Of a DNA stretch of 64,000 nucleotides, positions 35,936-47,980 are shown piece by piece. Origin of the DNA: Blastomyces gilchristii SLH14081. Its lineage: Eukaryota > Ascomycota > Eurotiomycetes > Onygenales > Ajellomycetaceae. A program made the position numbers and the translations under genes. Each line of letters begins with the position of its first letter. Within the stretch, counting starts at the first letter, position 1. The notes beneath the pieces are model-generated. The model was given only the letters and a program-made list of their open reading frames with translations. It was not told the DNA's origin and searched no databases. Location of the stretch: NCBI RefSeq assembly GCF_000003855.2, contig NW_003101680.1:2919186-2983185 (forward strand). Reading direction: 5' to 3'.

Positions 35936-36596
35936 TAGAATATAATTATTTTAAATTCTATATACAAAGATTTAATAATAGATTTAATTTAATAAAATAC
36001 TTATTCTACAATATAAATAAAAATTCTTAGTATATAGTAATATATTATATATTATATAATAATCTCAGAGTCAGATTGAAGAAGAAGTATAATTTAAATT
36101 AATTAAATATAAGATTCTTATTCTTAACTGAGATAGAAATTAAATACTTAATAGACTTTCTATCAGAAACTTAAGCAGTTATAAGAAAATAACTGAATTC
36201 AGAAATATCTAAAAATAAAAAGATGAAAATTAATTAGATATAGATAATAGCCTGTTAAAATAACTATATACTATCTTTTAATAATTTTATTTTATTATAG
36301 TCTCTCTTTTACTTTACATTTTCTTTTCTATTCTTTTCTATCTATCTATTTAATGTGTTTATCTTTAAGACTATATTCTCTTTTTCTTTGTCATAATATT
36401 TTCAAATGATTTCAAAGTATCAGAAGATATTAAAATACTGTAATTTATAAAGAGTTTTTATATTCTGAGCTGAAATTTTCTGATTTTATATATCTGAAAT
36501 TAATAAATGTATAATAGTTGACTTTATAGATATAGAAAAAACTCTGAGAACTAAAAGTTCTCAGATAGATGTCGTAGTCTCTGACTGCATACATCT
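35936..36596 (+). mobile_element. LINE1 segment 2 (C-terminus and 3' UTR)
   Basis: Continues LINE1 after the LINE2 insertion; it matches LINE2 35268-35905 with additional C-to-T changes. It ends at catacatct (36596), where Copia-C was inserted; the last bases and tail of LINE1 reappear at 48868-48908. Confidence 0.85.
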
Positions 36597-36694
36597 TGAA
36601 GAATAACGTTGTTGTGTTGTAATCTAACTACGCGAGTTACACTAAATGAATAGATTAGAGTGACACGTGACTAGAGTAGATGTAGTAATCATCA
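36597..36694 (-). repeat. Copia-C 3' LTR (98 bp)
   Basis: Matches 48770-48867 over its whole length, sharing taatctaacta, gttacactaaatg and gacacgtgactag/ggcacgtgactag. Ends are TG...CA on the minus strand. This copy has lost most GG/CC while keeping two CpG (ctacgcgag). Confidence 0.8.
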
Positions 36695-36879
36695 ACACTC
36701 TCTCTTACTACACTGTGACCTATAATAAGCAGCCACCTGAGGCCTTTCTTATTCTCAAATCTTTCAAAAATGTAATAATAATTAATTACATGAATCAGAC
36801 TCTGATTTCCTCATTAGAAAAGATGTTCATACAACAATAACTGTAAAAATCAAGAAATATATGCAAAATTCATTGATCT

Positions 36880-38500
36880 GCTGTATCATCATTATCATTT
36901 AATTATTTCTTCTTCTCAATTTCCTGAATGTCAACTCTCTTGACAAATTCTTCAAATGCAGGCTTTGTCAGTGACTTGATAAGTCTGTCAGCTATGTTTA
37001 CTGTAGAACTAACATGTTTCATCATGATTTTCTCTTTTTCAATTAAATTATAAAGAATATGATATCTAATCTCAATATGATATAATCTTTATGTTAAGAA
37101 TTCTCTCTTTGCTAGATTAATTGCTCTCTTATTATCAACTCATAGATATGAGCATATTTTCACTTTTTCATCATTCATCAATTCAGTGTTATATAATATA
37201 TCATTCAATCTGATTATCTTACAAGCTATCTCACTAGCTGTAATATATTCAGCTTCTGTGATTGATTTAATAATAGATGTCTGTCTCTGCAACTGCTATG
37301 AGATTGATGACTCATTAATCAATATAACATAGTCAGTAGTTAATTTGTATTAAGAATCTGCCTCTGCTCAGTCTGAATCATAGTATATCACAGAACTCAG
37401 ATTCTTATCACTGATCTCCTTTCTGTATAATATGTCATGATTTTTCATCTTCTTGACATAATGTAGAACATGCTTCAATGCTGCCTAACATGCTTTGTGT
37501 GAATATGAGTTAAAATGTGAGAGATAGTTGACTGTGAATATCAGATCTGATCAGCTACTTAAGACTAAATACTGTAATAATCTCAATTCTTGATAATATC
37601 TTATAGCTGTAAAGTCATCATTCAATTCATCATTCTTATCAGATGAAAACTTCAGTTATATATCTATTATCATTGAAGTCTCTGCAGAATTCATCTTATT
37701 CATACTGAAATCTTCAAGAATCTCCTCAATATAACAGCTCTGTATAACTGCTAGATTGTCATTCCTCTGACATTTAATCTTTATTTTAAGATATGATTTG
37801 ATCTCTTCAATATTCTTTGTCTCAAATCTCTTTACAATCTCTCTCAATACTCAGTCTAATTGCTGTTCTTGAGATTCTGTCACTCAACAATCATTGATAT
37901 GCAATATCAGATAGATCTTGTGAACAGAGTGATATAGAAATTCATTATTATAAGATAATATTTTAAATCTCAATATGATGAGGTATTCTGTTACTAGAAA
38001 ATATCATACTCTCACAGCTTACTTCATTTTATATAGACTCTGACAGAGTAGTCTTATCAAGTTCTCTCTATCATACTTAATATCTGTGAGTAGTTGTATA
38101 TAGATTATCTCATTCTGTGATAGTATATCATTCAAAAATGCAGATATATAGTCAATTGATTTGATCTTTCATTCTTTGACAGTCAATATAGTAAATAGAC
38201 TGTGTGATGTAGACTCTGATATCACTGCAGTATATAATCTTGTATAATAAATACTCTACTGTTGTAAGAACTCTCTAATCACTTAGCAAACTCTAAAGTA
38301 GATGATTTCTCTCTTATTATTGAATTTCTAATCATATACTCATTTATCTGTAAGAATATTCATTTTCAGAGTCTTCTCAATGATAATATATATCTTCTTC
38401 TATTTAAATATCTTAATCTTCTTTTTCATTATCTCATGTTAATAGTCTCAGTCTGAGCTTCTCTTGACTTCTGTCAGTATAGTTGATCAGTCTGTCAGAA
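36880..38500 (-). pseudogene. Copia-C reverse transcriptase and RNase H
   Basis: The open stretch 37656-37847 (minus) reads REIVKRFETKNIEEIKSYLK and later YIEEILEDFSMNKMN. This is the Copia RT thumb (l...F.mkDlGei.yfLGi...Q.kYi..iLe.F.M.....v.tP). Just upstream, near 37885-37920, IYLILHINDCWVTES-like residues stand where Copia has lll.YVDDi.i.g; the catalytic DD is ND. RNase H sequence follows to the left without an open frame. Confidence 0.78.
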
Positions 38501-38883
38501 TACTTAGAATAGAATCATTCTTATTAACAGTGTCTTCAAACTCTTTATTCATAACAAGCTGTGTCTCATTATTTAGAAGATAGATTGAATCAATTACACT
38601 CTCTAAGTCTTTATTAACAATTATCTTCAAAATATCTGACTTTTTCTTCACTAGATATTATAGTAAGCAGTGCTGTCATTTCTCTCTGATATTCAGAATG
38701 TTCAATTTATTAGATAATTCATTGAATTCTCTTACTGTATTTACAGGTGTATTTACACTCATATCAAGAGCTTCATTAAATATAACATCTCATGCAATCT
38801 CAAGATAATATGCAACAGAATCTCACACATGATATTAATGTAATTCTTGATATTCAATCAGCTGTCATTTCTTACTATCAGTT

Positions 38884-39254
38884 ATTATTATTATTATTCT
38901 TCTTTCATTATACTCATATGCAAGCGGAGCTTATGATGAGTCCTTGCGTGATGTTAAATACAGGTCAAGTGTTGGTTATACAGGAGGAAATACAGGTGTT
39001 GAGACCACGCCAAGATAACAAGAACATAGGAAAATACAAAGGAGTGACAATTAGATACATGCGATAATAACTTCCCAGCCCAGGAACATAGAGCGATTCA
39101 TTGGAGCGATTTGTACACCTCTGTATTTATTAAGAACCTGAGGTGCTTGAGTTCCGGATTTAATGTATCCCCTGCGGGTTTCGAACCCACGCGCCTTGGT
39201 TTCCCACGCCAAGGTACTACTGGGTGGCCGCATTAACCATTCAGCCACCGGGGC
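38884..39254 (-). mobile_element. SINE1: tRNA-derived SINE
   Basis: The minus-strand head looks like a tRNA gene: A box tggctgaatggtta (39234-39247) and B box ggttcgaaacc (39177-39187), with a CC-GGGG acceptor-like stem. A unique body of about 250 bp follows, ending in a (taa)n tail preceded by ataatgaaagaag, seen inverted at 38884-38915. The 14-bp duplication tcttactatcagtt flanks it (38870-38883, 39255-39268). CpG sites are almost all retained. Confidence 0.92.
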
Positions 39255-40060
39255 TCTTACTATCAGTTCTATTTACAAGTTTATTCAACACTTTCAAATC
39301 CTTCTTATAGATCTTGCACTCTCATCTCTGTATTTAATGAATAGAAGATTGCATCTCAGTTCATACTTTAAAAGATATAAGTGATGTTTCTTTCTTACAT
39401 TTAAATATCTTTATTAATATTTAAGATGTGTTGATTATTATAATTACAGCTTATATTACTTCACTTCAAAGTTCTCTTTCTAATTCACTATTAAATAGTA
39501 GACTTTATATCTTTTCTGTAACTATTCAATTCATGTGTTCTGCTGAGTCATTTAATTATGATATATCAGATGTAGTCATTTCATATGTTATTTCTTTACT
39601 CTGATAGTAGATCTTAAGTTCTTGACTTTTAAACTCTTCTTTATCATCTCAGTGTAGAGTTTTAACTCAATATTATATAGTTATCTTAATATCTGTGATG
39701 AAGTTTATTAATCTTACAGTAGATTCTTTCTTTCTTATTATAAGAATTATTCATCTATAACAGATTGTATTATCTGTTATACTCAATCAGTAGCTTGCAC
39801 CTCTTCTAGTGAAAGTATTATTCTTATTGAAAAGTGTTTTTTCACTCTCTGCTAGATTGATGAAGAATCTCATTATCAGCTTAACAGCTTATATCATAGA
39901 TACAAAGATTGAATATGTTATTTTTATCTGAACACAGACTTTACAGAATGATAAAGCTTATTAATTAATAATTCTCATCTCTAGACATGAATCTGCTATC
40001 ATTTTTACAATATCTGTGAAATTTAGATATTCTAGCTTTTAATGTCATTGCATCATCATA

Positions 40061-40429
40061 TTATTATTATTATTATTCTTCCATTATACTCATATGCAAG
40101 CGGAGCTTATGATGAGTCCTTGCGTGATGTTAAATACAGGCCAAGTGTTGGTTATACAGGAGGAAATACAGGTGTTGAGACCACACCAAGATAACAAGAA
40201 CATAGGAAATACAAAGAAGTGACAATTAGGTACATGCGATAATAACTTCCCAGCCCAGGAACATAGAGCGATTTATTGAAGCGATTTGTACACCTCTGTA
40301 TTTATTAGGAACCTGAGGTGCTTGAGTTCCGGATTTAATGTATCCCCTGCGGGTTTCGAACCCACACACCTTGGTTTCCCACGCCAAGGCGCTACCGGGT
40401 GGCCGCATTAACCATTCGGCCACCGGGGC
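40061..40429 (-). mobile_element. SINE2: tRNA-derived SINE, second copy
   Basis: Nearly identical to SINE1. A box tggccgaatggtta (40409-40422), B box ggttcgaaacc (40352-40362). The 15-bp duplication is cattgcatcatcata (40046-40060 and 40430-40444). Its tail (40061-40080, inverted) is preceded by attatac/ataatgg sequence as in SINE1 and the LINEs. Confidence 0.92.
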
Positions 40430-40677
40430 CATTGCATCATCATAAGTTCTATAATCTTTATATCATTTCTTTCAGATAGTGTTAATATTGTGTCATCTTT
40501 CATCTGTAATGTATTTACAGGTTCAAAATCATTATTAAGTATAGTAAATCAGATCAAGTCTCTGTATATAATTAGTCTTTTCATCTCATAGATATTATTC
40601 TCATTTAATCTTACTGTAAATAAGAATATGCAGTCAGAAGATATAATCAATATAGCATGATTATTCTTATATATCAA

Positions 40678-40875
40678 TCACTTATAGATATAACTCTGAT
40701 ATATAAGCTTATTCATACTCATAAGATTCACTTCTAACTTCAGAATATAGTAGATATTATTTAATAGCATATTCATCTCTTTCACTGAAATCTTCATATC
40801 TTCTATAGCTGCAGCAGAGATTATCATTCTGTCTATTATTTTTAATATCACTTTCATCTTCTGAGGTTTTGTCAT
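40678..40875 (-). pseudogene. Copia-C GAG-pre-integrase region
   Basis: The open 65-codon stretch contains NNIYYILKLEVNLMSMNKLI, matching the Copia pre-integrase block (l.nVlyvP.l..NLlSv.kl). It marks the junction of protease and integrase in the minus-strand polyprotein. Confidence 0.75.
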
Positions 40876-41299
40876 AATAAGATCTCTGTAAGATGTAACA
40901 TAAACACCTGATTCAGAGTCTAGAATTCAGATATTTTTTCCTGTTTAATCACTTACATAGACCTTTTTCTTGATGTGAAATACTTACTTTATATTATTGT
41001 GAATAGAAGTAGTATCTGTATTCTTCACATTCTTATCTTTATTCTTATTTCTATTTATATTGAAGTTTGAAGAATGTTTCTCAGAGTATTTCTTTCAATA
41101 GTCAGTCTGAATATAATCAATCTTTTAATAATGATAGTAGATTCTTGTATTATTATCTCTATATTCAGGTTTGAATTCAGTGTTCTTATTCTTATTATTA
41201 TCTTTGTTCTTGTCTTTCTTATTCTTATCTTGTATGTTGTTGATAGAATTTCTAGATATATCAGTATTTACTTCATTTACAGCAGAGAGCTGTAAAAGA

Positions 41300-42167
41300 A
41301 TATCATAGTATAGACTTATAAAATCATTCTCTAAGAGTTGAGTATTATCTTTGTCAATTTGATTTATTTAATTTCTTATGAATGAGGCTCAATCTCTGTT
41401 AACTTCTATAAGTAATCTATTAAAAAACATGATATCTTCAATCTTATATTTCAGATGAATATAATCAGTTCTGATAATAATTAATTATTCAATGAAAGCT
41501 CTATCAGATTCTTTACTTTTAAAGATTATTTTAATAAGCTCTTTAAATAAATGAGTTCTATATATAGCAGATCTCTCAGAAAAGTTATTCTTTATAATAG
41601 TTTATAGAATATAAGCTGATAATTTAAACTTCTTAAGTATAGTGAAATGAGTCTTGATCTGCAGAGCAATTACAGATTATATATAATTATATAATTAAAG
41701 ATTATATTCTTTTCAGAAATATTATATATTTATAGTAATATTCTCATTAAGATTATTATCTTTAAGAATATTATTAGTTTCAGACTGCTCTGCAGTTAAA
41801 AGAATTTTCTCTCTTCATATTAAATAGTTAATGAATTCAGTGAGAACTATTAATCTTTTAATAAGTCTTACTTAGCTTCTGAATTCTTCAAGAACTTTTA
41901 TTATAATAGATATCTTCTCTTTTTATTAAAGATATTCTATCAGATCTACTCTTATCTTATTATCTACAGAGTCATTTCTACTGATCTTTATCTACTCAAT
42001 CTTATACTGAAGTCTTATAATTTCTAGTCTTATATAAGTCCTCTTACTTACTGAGCTATTATCATTTCAGTCACTTGAGTCTTTTACATTATCTGATATT
42101 TCACTAATATCTTCAATCAGATCTTTGTATATATTAAACTTATCAGACTGTTTCTCTGCAATGATTT
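41300..42167 (-). pseudogene. Copia-C gag, C-terminal part
   Basis: AT-rich sequence continuing the minus-strand gag. With 47981-48690 it forms one region separated by Gypsy-D; across the joined point the frame reads LDEIIAEKQSDKF. Stops are numerous. Confidence 0.55.
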
Positions 42168-42172
42168 CATCT

Positions 42173-42554
42173 TGTGGCGGGCTGCGCCCGATCAATCATA
42201 TAGACTATTCCGTTACACTTCACAGATTCCAACCACTTCATTCTCGAACACGTACACTCCGATTCTCAGCCATTCTCAATCACTGATCCTCGGCCGCTAC
42301 GAACACGTGTATATCATTCTCAAACGTGTACACTTCAATTCTCAGCCATTCTCAATCACTGATCCTCGGCCGCTATGAACATGTGTATATTCTTCTGTCT
42401 CAAAGTTCCACCGCGTACATCACCACATATGTGTATAAATATCCATCTCAATCACTTATTCTTGCACTTTCTCTTTCTTTTCTTCTCTAATGTTTTTATC
42501 TTTGTTATATAAGACCTATAATATTATACTGATCTATTCAGTGTAGGCCTCTTA
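42173..42554 (+). repeat. Gypsy-D 5' LTR, weakly mutated
   Basis: Starts TGTGGCGGGCTGCGCCCG and ends near ggcctctta. Contains two internal copies of a roughly 65-bp segment (attctcagccattctcaatcactgatcctcggccgcta) beginning near 42256 and 42338, and keeps most CpG sites. A TATA-like gtgtataaat lies at about 42431, so transcription probably starts downstream of it. Confidence 0.9.
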
Positions 42555-42689
42555 CACTATAAAAATGTTCATTGTCTTCTTATCAGAAACAATTATTCAT
42601 CAAGAGATATCTGAATACATAACAATGTATAAGAAATAGAGAAACAGTTAAACAGTTAAGCAGACACTGAGTTCTCAGATAGTTCTCAG

Positions 42690-43960
42690 ATAGAAGCTTG
42701 CTTATCAGTTGTTCTGACTCTGTAATAAGATCTTATGAAGAGAATAAGATCTTACAAGAGAATGTCAGTGAAAGATCTGAGAGTTCTGACACTCAGATAT
42801 ATGAGAATATAATTACACATCTGATGATTGATATAACTATGTTTAACAATAATATGAAACTCTCAAACATGAGTATAGATACAGTGTCACAGTGGCTCTG
42901 AGTAATGTTGAAACTATAATAATAATAAATAGCTGATATGCATGCAACTTAACAATGTCAATATGAAAAGATTCAATAATTAACTCATATGATTTCAACA
43001 TCTACAGAATTGAATATAAAAGTGCTGAAAGAATGCTTAGATGCTTCTGTATATTTTAATGCTTCTGATCTCACTCTCTACTCATTATAAAGAATGAAAA
43101 TGCTTATGAAACTGAGTGTAGATGAAGATGTCATCAGTTCATTAATCAATCAAGATTGATATATTAATGAATAATTGAAAGATTGTATAAAATAGAAGTT
43201 TCATTCATGAATGAAAGCATGTGAATCAGTGTTGTGAATATCTGATAATATCATGAAATATCTTGATGTTCTGTTTCAAGACACTGCTATATAACAGAAA
43301 GTATTAGATTGACTACAGAGTATCTGACAGAGAAATATTTCTCTTATAACATTTATTTCTGACTTCAATATCAAGATTCTAGAAGCAGATAATCAATCTT
43401 GAGAGAATTAAATAAAGATTAGCATGCTTAAGAAGATATTAACTTTCAAACTCTTACAAGTTCTTATAAGTGTAGATAAAGATCAGACTTATAAAGACTT
43501 CTGCACATAGCTCTGAACAATGAATGACTGTCTTACTAAGCTCAAGAATATACAAAATAGTGATAGAAGATGTTATATCTCAGTGACTCATACACTTATG
43601 CTGAGGAATAACAATGATGCAGATGCTATGAATTGAGTAGACTTGAATATCTATATATAAGCAAGAGTCTCTGCTGTCTGAACAGACTTCTGAGTCTCTG
43701 AGATCACTTCTGAAGAAGTCACTGATTAATGTCAATGTGAAGTGTGCATTAACTGTAACTGATCAGAACATATTGCTTTCAACTGCTGATCAACCTATGT
43801 GTCTTCATACTTAAGAGAAAGATCAGCATCTTCTCATTTAAAGAATGAATCAGTGTCTGTCCACATTAATCATATTACATTAGAGAAATATTTAGAAGAT
43901 AACTATAAGAATGTCTTAATGAAACAGAGAAAAGATTAGCTTCTGTTCAAATTCATAAAC
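42690..43960 (+). pseudogene. Gypsy-D gag
   Basis: Open at 42698-42901 only. A CCHC knuckle appears near 43748-43790 (CINCN, stop for W, SEHIAFNC), spacing C-X2-C-X4-H-X4-C. It matches Gypsy-G. Confidence 0.75.
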
Positions 43961-44001
43961 AGAAGCTTGAAGAGATTAGATGACAATGATTTAAAGAGAA
44001 G

Positions 44002-44301
44002 ATGATGATGAATGTGATTCTTATATCTACTGTGATTGATAATATATATAATATGAAAGTTATAATAGACAGTGATCTATATCACTATATAATGATAAAA
44101 TCTTCAGTTATAAGATATTATAATCTTCAGTGTATCTCTTTATTAAAATCTCAACTTCTCACAGAATTTGATGATTCAAAAGACATTTGTACCTGTTACA
44201 TGATAAAGCTGATCATAGATGTAAGAGAATATCAATGTGAAGATGTCTATACATATGAAGTTAATAATCTTGATTATAATTTTATGCTAGAACTTGTCTG
44301 A
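44002..44301 (+). pseudogene. Gypsy-D aspartic protease fragment
   Basis: An open 99-codon stretch. MKVIIDSDLYHYIMI corresponds to the retropepsin active-site block (v.alvDSGa..nfi), with glycine replaced by aspartate (GG to GA). Later residues fit the rest of a Gypsy protease (l..y.v.nldyd.iLG). Confidence 0.7.
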
Positions 44302-44779
44302 CTATCTGAACAAGATATCTTATTAAATGCTTGAAACAGAAGCTTGATATTCTCTAACAATGATAGAATTCATGAAGATGACATTTACAAGACTATTAAT
44401 CTGACACAGATCTCTGTCAATATCTATAAAATGCTCAGAAAAAGAAGTCACTGAAAGAATCACTGATAGTAGAATTATATATCAATCTATTCTATCAGTC
44501 TGACTGATATTAAAAAGACTCTAGAAAAATTATCTTATATTACAATAACAGATGCTTGTATGAAACTCTCTCAACAATATTATGCATATCTAGATGTCTT
44601 TCAAGAAGATAATATTATAAATATACCTCTCTTATGAGATTTCAGAGTGAATCACAGTATTAAGTTAGAGAAAAAGAATAATAAGAATTCTGAACTGTTA
44701 TAAGGCTCTCTTTATAACATGTTCTGAGATGAACTTCTTCTTCTTCAAAAGACACTCAATAATCTGTTGAATAAAGAAT

Positions 44780-45960
44780 TTATATATATTAGTAACTCTT
44801 CTGCTGCAGTCTCTATTCTCTTTACAAAGAAATTAGATGAAGAACTCTGATTCTGTGTGAACTATCAAGGTCTGAACAGATTGATAAAGAAAGATCAATA
44901 TCTCTTATCTCTTATCAATGAAATCCTAGCACAGATCAGATGAGCTCAATGATTTATAAAACTAGATATTATCACTGTGTTTCATAAGATTTATATCACT
45001 GAAGAAGATGAATGACTTACAGCATTCTGAATATATTATAATCTCTTTGAATAAATAGTCACACTCTTTGAACTGACTAACACTCTCAGTACATTTCAGA
45101 AGTATATTAACTGAGTGCTCTGAGATTTTCTTAATAAGTTTGTATCTACTTATCTAGATGACATTCTCATCTTCATCAATGAATTCAGAAAAGAATATCA
45201 AGAGTATATGTGAAAGATATTATAATAACTATGAGAAGCAGAACTACTGATAGATATTGATAAGTGTGATTTTGAAGTCAAGAGTATCAAGTATCTGAGT
45301 TTTATTATAGAAGCTAGTAAGAGAATTTGAATAAATTCTGAGAAAGTCTCTGCTATTCTTGAATGAGAAGCTCTGTGTACTGTGAAAGATGTATAAAGCT
45401 TCATCAGATTTACTAACTTCTATCAGTGATTTATATGAAACTTCTCAGATATTATAAGATCACTTACAGACCTTACTAAGAAAGACTCAGTATTTCAATA
45501 ATCAGTGAATGCTGAAGCTGTATTTACACAGATAAAGAAGATATTTATTAATACTTCTCTGCTAATAATATTTAATTCTGATCATAAGACAGTTGTTGAA
45601 GCTGATTTCTCTGACTATGTAACAAAAGAAGTGATATTATAATATAATAATAAAGAAGTTCTATAATCATGTATCTTCATATCTAAGAAACTGAGTTCTG
45701 CTGAATACAATTATAAGATCTATGATAAGAAACTTCTCATAATTATATACTGTTTAGAAGAATAAGACTCTGAACTCTGAAGTATCTCTGAATTTAAAAT
45801 AGTCACAGATTATAAGAACCTTAAATACTTCATAACTATCTATAAACTCACTGAATAACAGATATAATAATCTGAGTTCTTAAGCTGCTTTCATTTTACA
45901 ATACACTACTGTTCTGATAGTCAGAACTTGATGACAGATACTCTCTTACAATGAGAGTAA
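44780..45960 (+). pseudogene. Gypsy-D reverse transcriptase and RNase H
   Basis: Plus-strand reading shows AAVSILFTKKLDEEL, CVNYQGLNRL, FIKLDIITVFHKI, EEDEWLTAF (W and R as TGA), and LDDILIFIN with YLDD retained near 45158-45172. RNase H near 45590-45740 shows VEADFSDYV and SKKLSSAEYNYKIYDKKLL. Stops at nearly every expected tryptophan show it is dead. Confidence 0.85.
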
Positions 45961-46299
45961 GATATACTATCTAATATAACAGATACTCACTGAATGAACT
46001 GAGAGCATCAGCTCTTGAACCTGAAGATACTAGTTGATCAAGATAAAACAGTTCATGACACTATATATACTTTCTCAGTTAGAACTGTTATTAATATCTT
46101 CACTTTCTCTACACTGAATGAACTGTGATATACAGCAGCTCAGACAGATGAACTTCTTCAGACTCTTATTAAAGCAGTATATCAAGAAGTATTCTGATTT
46201 CCCTCAGAACTACATATAAGAACTGATATCTCAGAATGTTTAATTAATGATAATAATACTCTACAATTCTGTGAATAACACTGAGTCTCTCACTCTGAA

Positions 46300-47190
46300 T
46301 TCTTATACACTCAGATAATGCAAGAGATGCATGATTCATGTATAACTGATTATTCAGGCTGTGAACAACTGTATAGAATGATCTTCTGAGAGTTCTACTA
46401 ACTCAAGATATTAAATAGTATCAGATACTTTGTTTAAAACTGCAATTACTATTCTTCTATTATCTCATGAAAGAACTGTAGAAAAGGTCTATTGAAATCA
46501 CTCAATATTCTTAATAGAATCTGATAAGATGTAGTAATTAACTTCACTGTTAATCTATCTGAGAGCAAGTATTGTAGAAACATTCTGATCATTGTGAATT
46601 AACTGAGCAAAGATGTAATATTGAAATCTTATGATAAGATAAATGCTGAACAAGTCACTGAAGCTTTTCTACAGAGCCTGTTCTATTAGATACATGAATT
46701 ACTGAGATCTATAGTATTAAATTGAGACTGTTAATTTGTGAGTGCTCTCTGAACAAGAATCTGTCAAGTTCTCAAGATTATACACTGTCTATTAACTGTC
46801 TATCACTCTGAGACTGATGATGTGTCAGAATAGATAATTCAGACTATGAAGAATTATCTCTGAAAGTTCTGTAATCACTTATAAGATAATTGATATGATC
46901 TTCTTCTACATGCAGAGATTGCTATCAACAGTCAAGATATCATTTCAACAGATATAAGTCTATTCTTTCTTACACATGAATATTACATGAAAGTGTTGAA
47001 TCTTCTAGAGATCACACAGTTCATATCAGATCTCTGTAGCTCAATTCAGATCACTGATAATATAGTAATAAAACTCTGAGATATTTGTAATTAAGCAGAG
47101 GTCTTCATAACAACTGTGAAACAAGATTAAGAGAATTAAATCAATGTTTATCAAGACTCTGCTGAACAATATAAGATAGAAGATCTGATA
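46300..47190 (+). pseudogene. Gypsy-D integrase
   Basis: Not open. Position between RNase H and chromodomain, plus fragments such as the HHCC-like MQEMHDSCITDYSG and a histidine/threonine-rich core remnant near 46780-46830 (YTVYWLSITLRLMM frame-disturbed), place it as integrase. I could not verify all three catalytic residues. Confidence 0.6.
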
Positions 47191-47193
47191 TAA

Positions 47194-47530
47194 TTGAATC
47201 TTAAGAATATACAAATTATATATTTATCTTGTATACTAGATTATCATCATATCAAGTATAAAGTGATAGAAGTTCTAGATAGTCACAACTACTGTCTTAA
47301 CATATTATCAGAGATTCATGATGTATTTCACACAAGCTTGTTTTATCACACTGTCACTGATCTGTTCCCTTCTTAACTGACTTCTGACTGACAGTTATCA
47401 GATATCATAGAAGAAGATAATGAGCTTGAGTGAGAGATTGAGAATATTCTTGATAAGAGATCTTATAACTGCAGCTGATAATATTTTATGAAATGAGTTG
47501 ACTACAATTAACTGATCTGAACTCTGAGTT
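47194..47530 (+). pseudogene. Gypsy-D GPY/F and chromodomain
   Basis: 47194-47376 is open and reads YHHIKYKVIEVLDSHNYCLN and IHDVFHTSLFYH (the f.V.e.l...aY.L.LP..i.iHnVFHtSLL). After a stop, ELEWEIENILDKRSYN and YFMKWVDYN follow, a chromodomain (EWEVE.IldkR....yLVkWkgY) with stops for tryptophan. Confidence 0.82.
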
Positions 47531-47591
47531 TCATATTATCTGAAACAGTGATTCTTGACTGATGAGAACTGCTTCTGAAAGAGAGAACTAA

Positions 47592-47975
47592 TGTGACAGA
47601 CTGCATCTGATTAATTATATAGACTATTCTGTTACACTTCACAGATTTCAATCACTTTATTCTTGAATATGTATGCTCTGATTCTCAGTCATTCTCAATT
47701 GCTGATTCTCAGCTGCTACAAACATGTGTATATCATTCTCAAATGCATACACTTCAATTCTCAGCTATTCTCAATCACTGATTCTCAGTCACTATGAACA
47801 TGTATATATTCTCCCGCTCCGAAGTTCCATCATGTACATCATTACATATATATATAAATATTCATCTCAATCACTGATTCTCACACTTTCTCTTTCTTTT
47901 CTTCTCTAATGTTTTTATCTTTGTTATATAAGATCTATAATATTATACTAATCTATTCAGTGTAGGCTTCTTATA
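47592..47975 (+). repeat. Gypsy-D 3' LTR, strongly mutated
   Basis: Aligns with the 5' LTR over its length but starts tgtgacagactgcatctg instead of tgtggcgggctgcgcccg. Differences are almost all C-to-T or G-to-A transitions. One unmutated spot remains (cccgctccgaagttcc, 47813-47828). Confidence 0.9.
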
Positions 47976-47980
47976 CATCT

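Larger units (their letters stand above)
42173..47975 (+). mobile_element. Gypsy-D: complete but degenerate chromovirus
   Basis: LTRs at 42173-42554 and 47592-47975 (about 382 and 384 bp), target duplication catct at 42168-42172 and 47976-47980. The internal region carries gag, protease, RT, RNase H, integrase and chromodomain in order, on the plus strand. It is inserted into Copia-C gag. It is the same family as Gypsy-G. All internal frames are broken, mainly by TGA at tryptophan and arginine positions. Confidence 0.93.

Noticed and set aside
39177..39247. True tRNA gene
   Set aside because: A and B boxes are present but the middle does not fold into a convincing anticodon arm, and the unit has a body, a tail and target duplications, so it is a SINE.
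39051..39248. Minus-strand 65-codon ORF (and its twin at 40226-40432)
   Set aside because: The two match each other because both are SINE copies; the sequence is tRNA-like RNA-gene sequence, not protein coding.
42256..42400. CRISPR-like repeat (attctcagccattctcaatc repeated)
   Set aside because: Only two imperfect units within an LTR of a eukaryotic retrotransposon.
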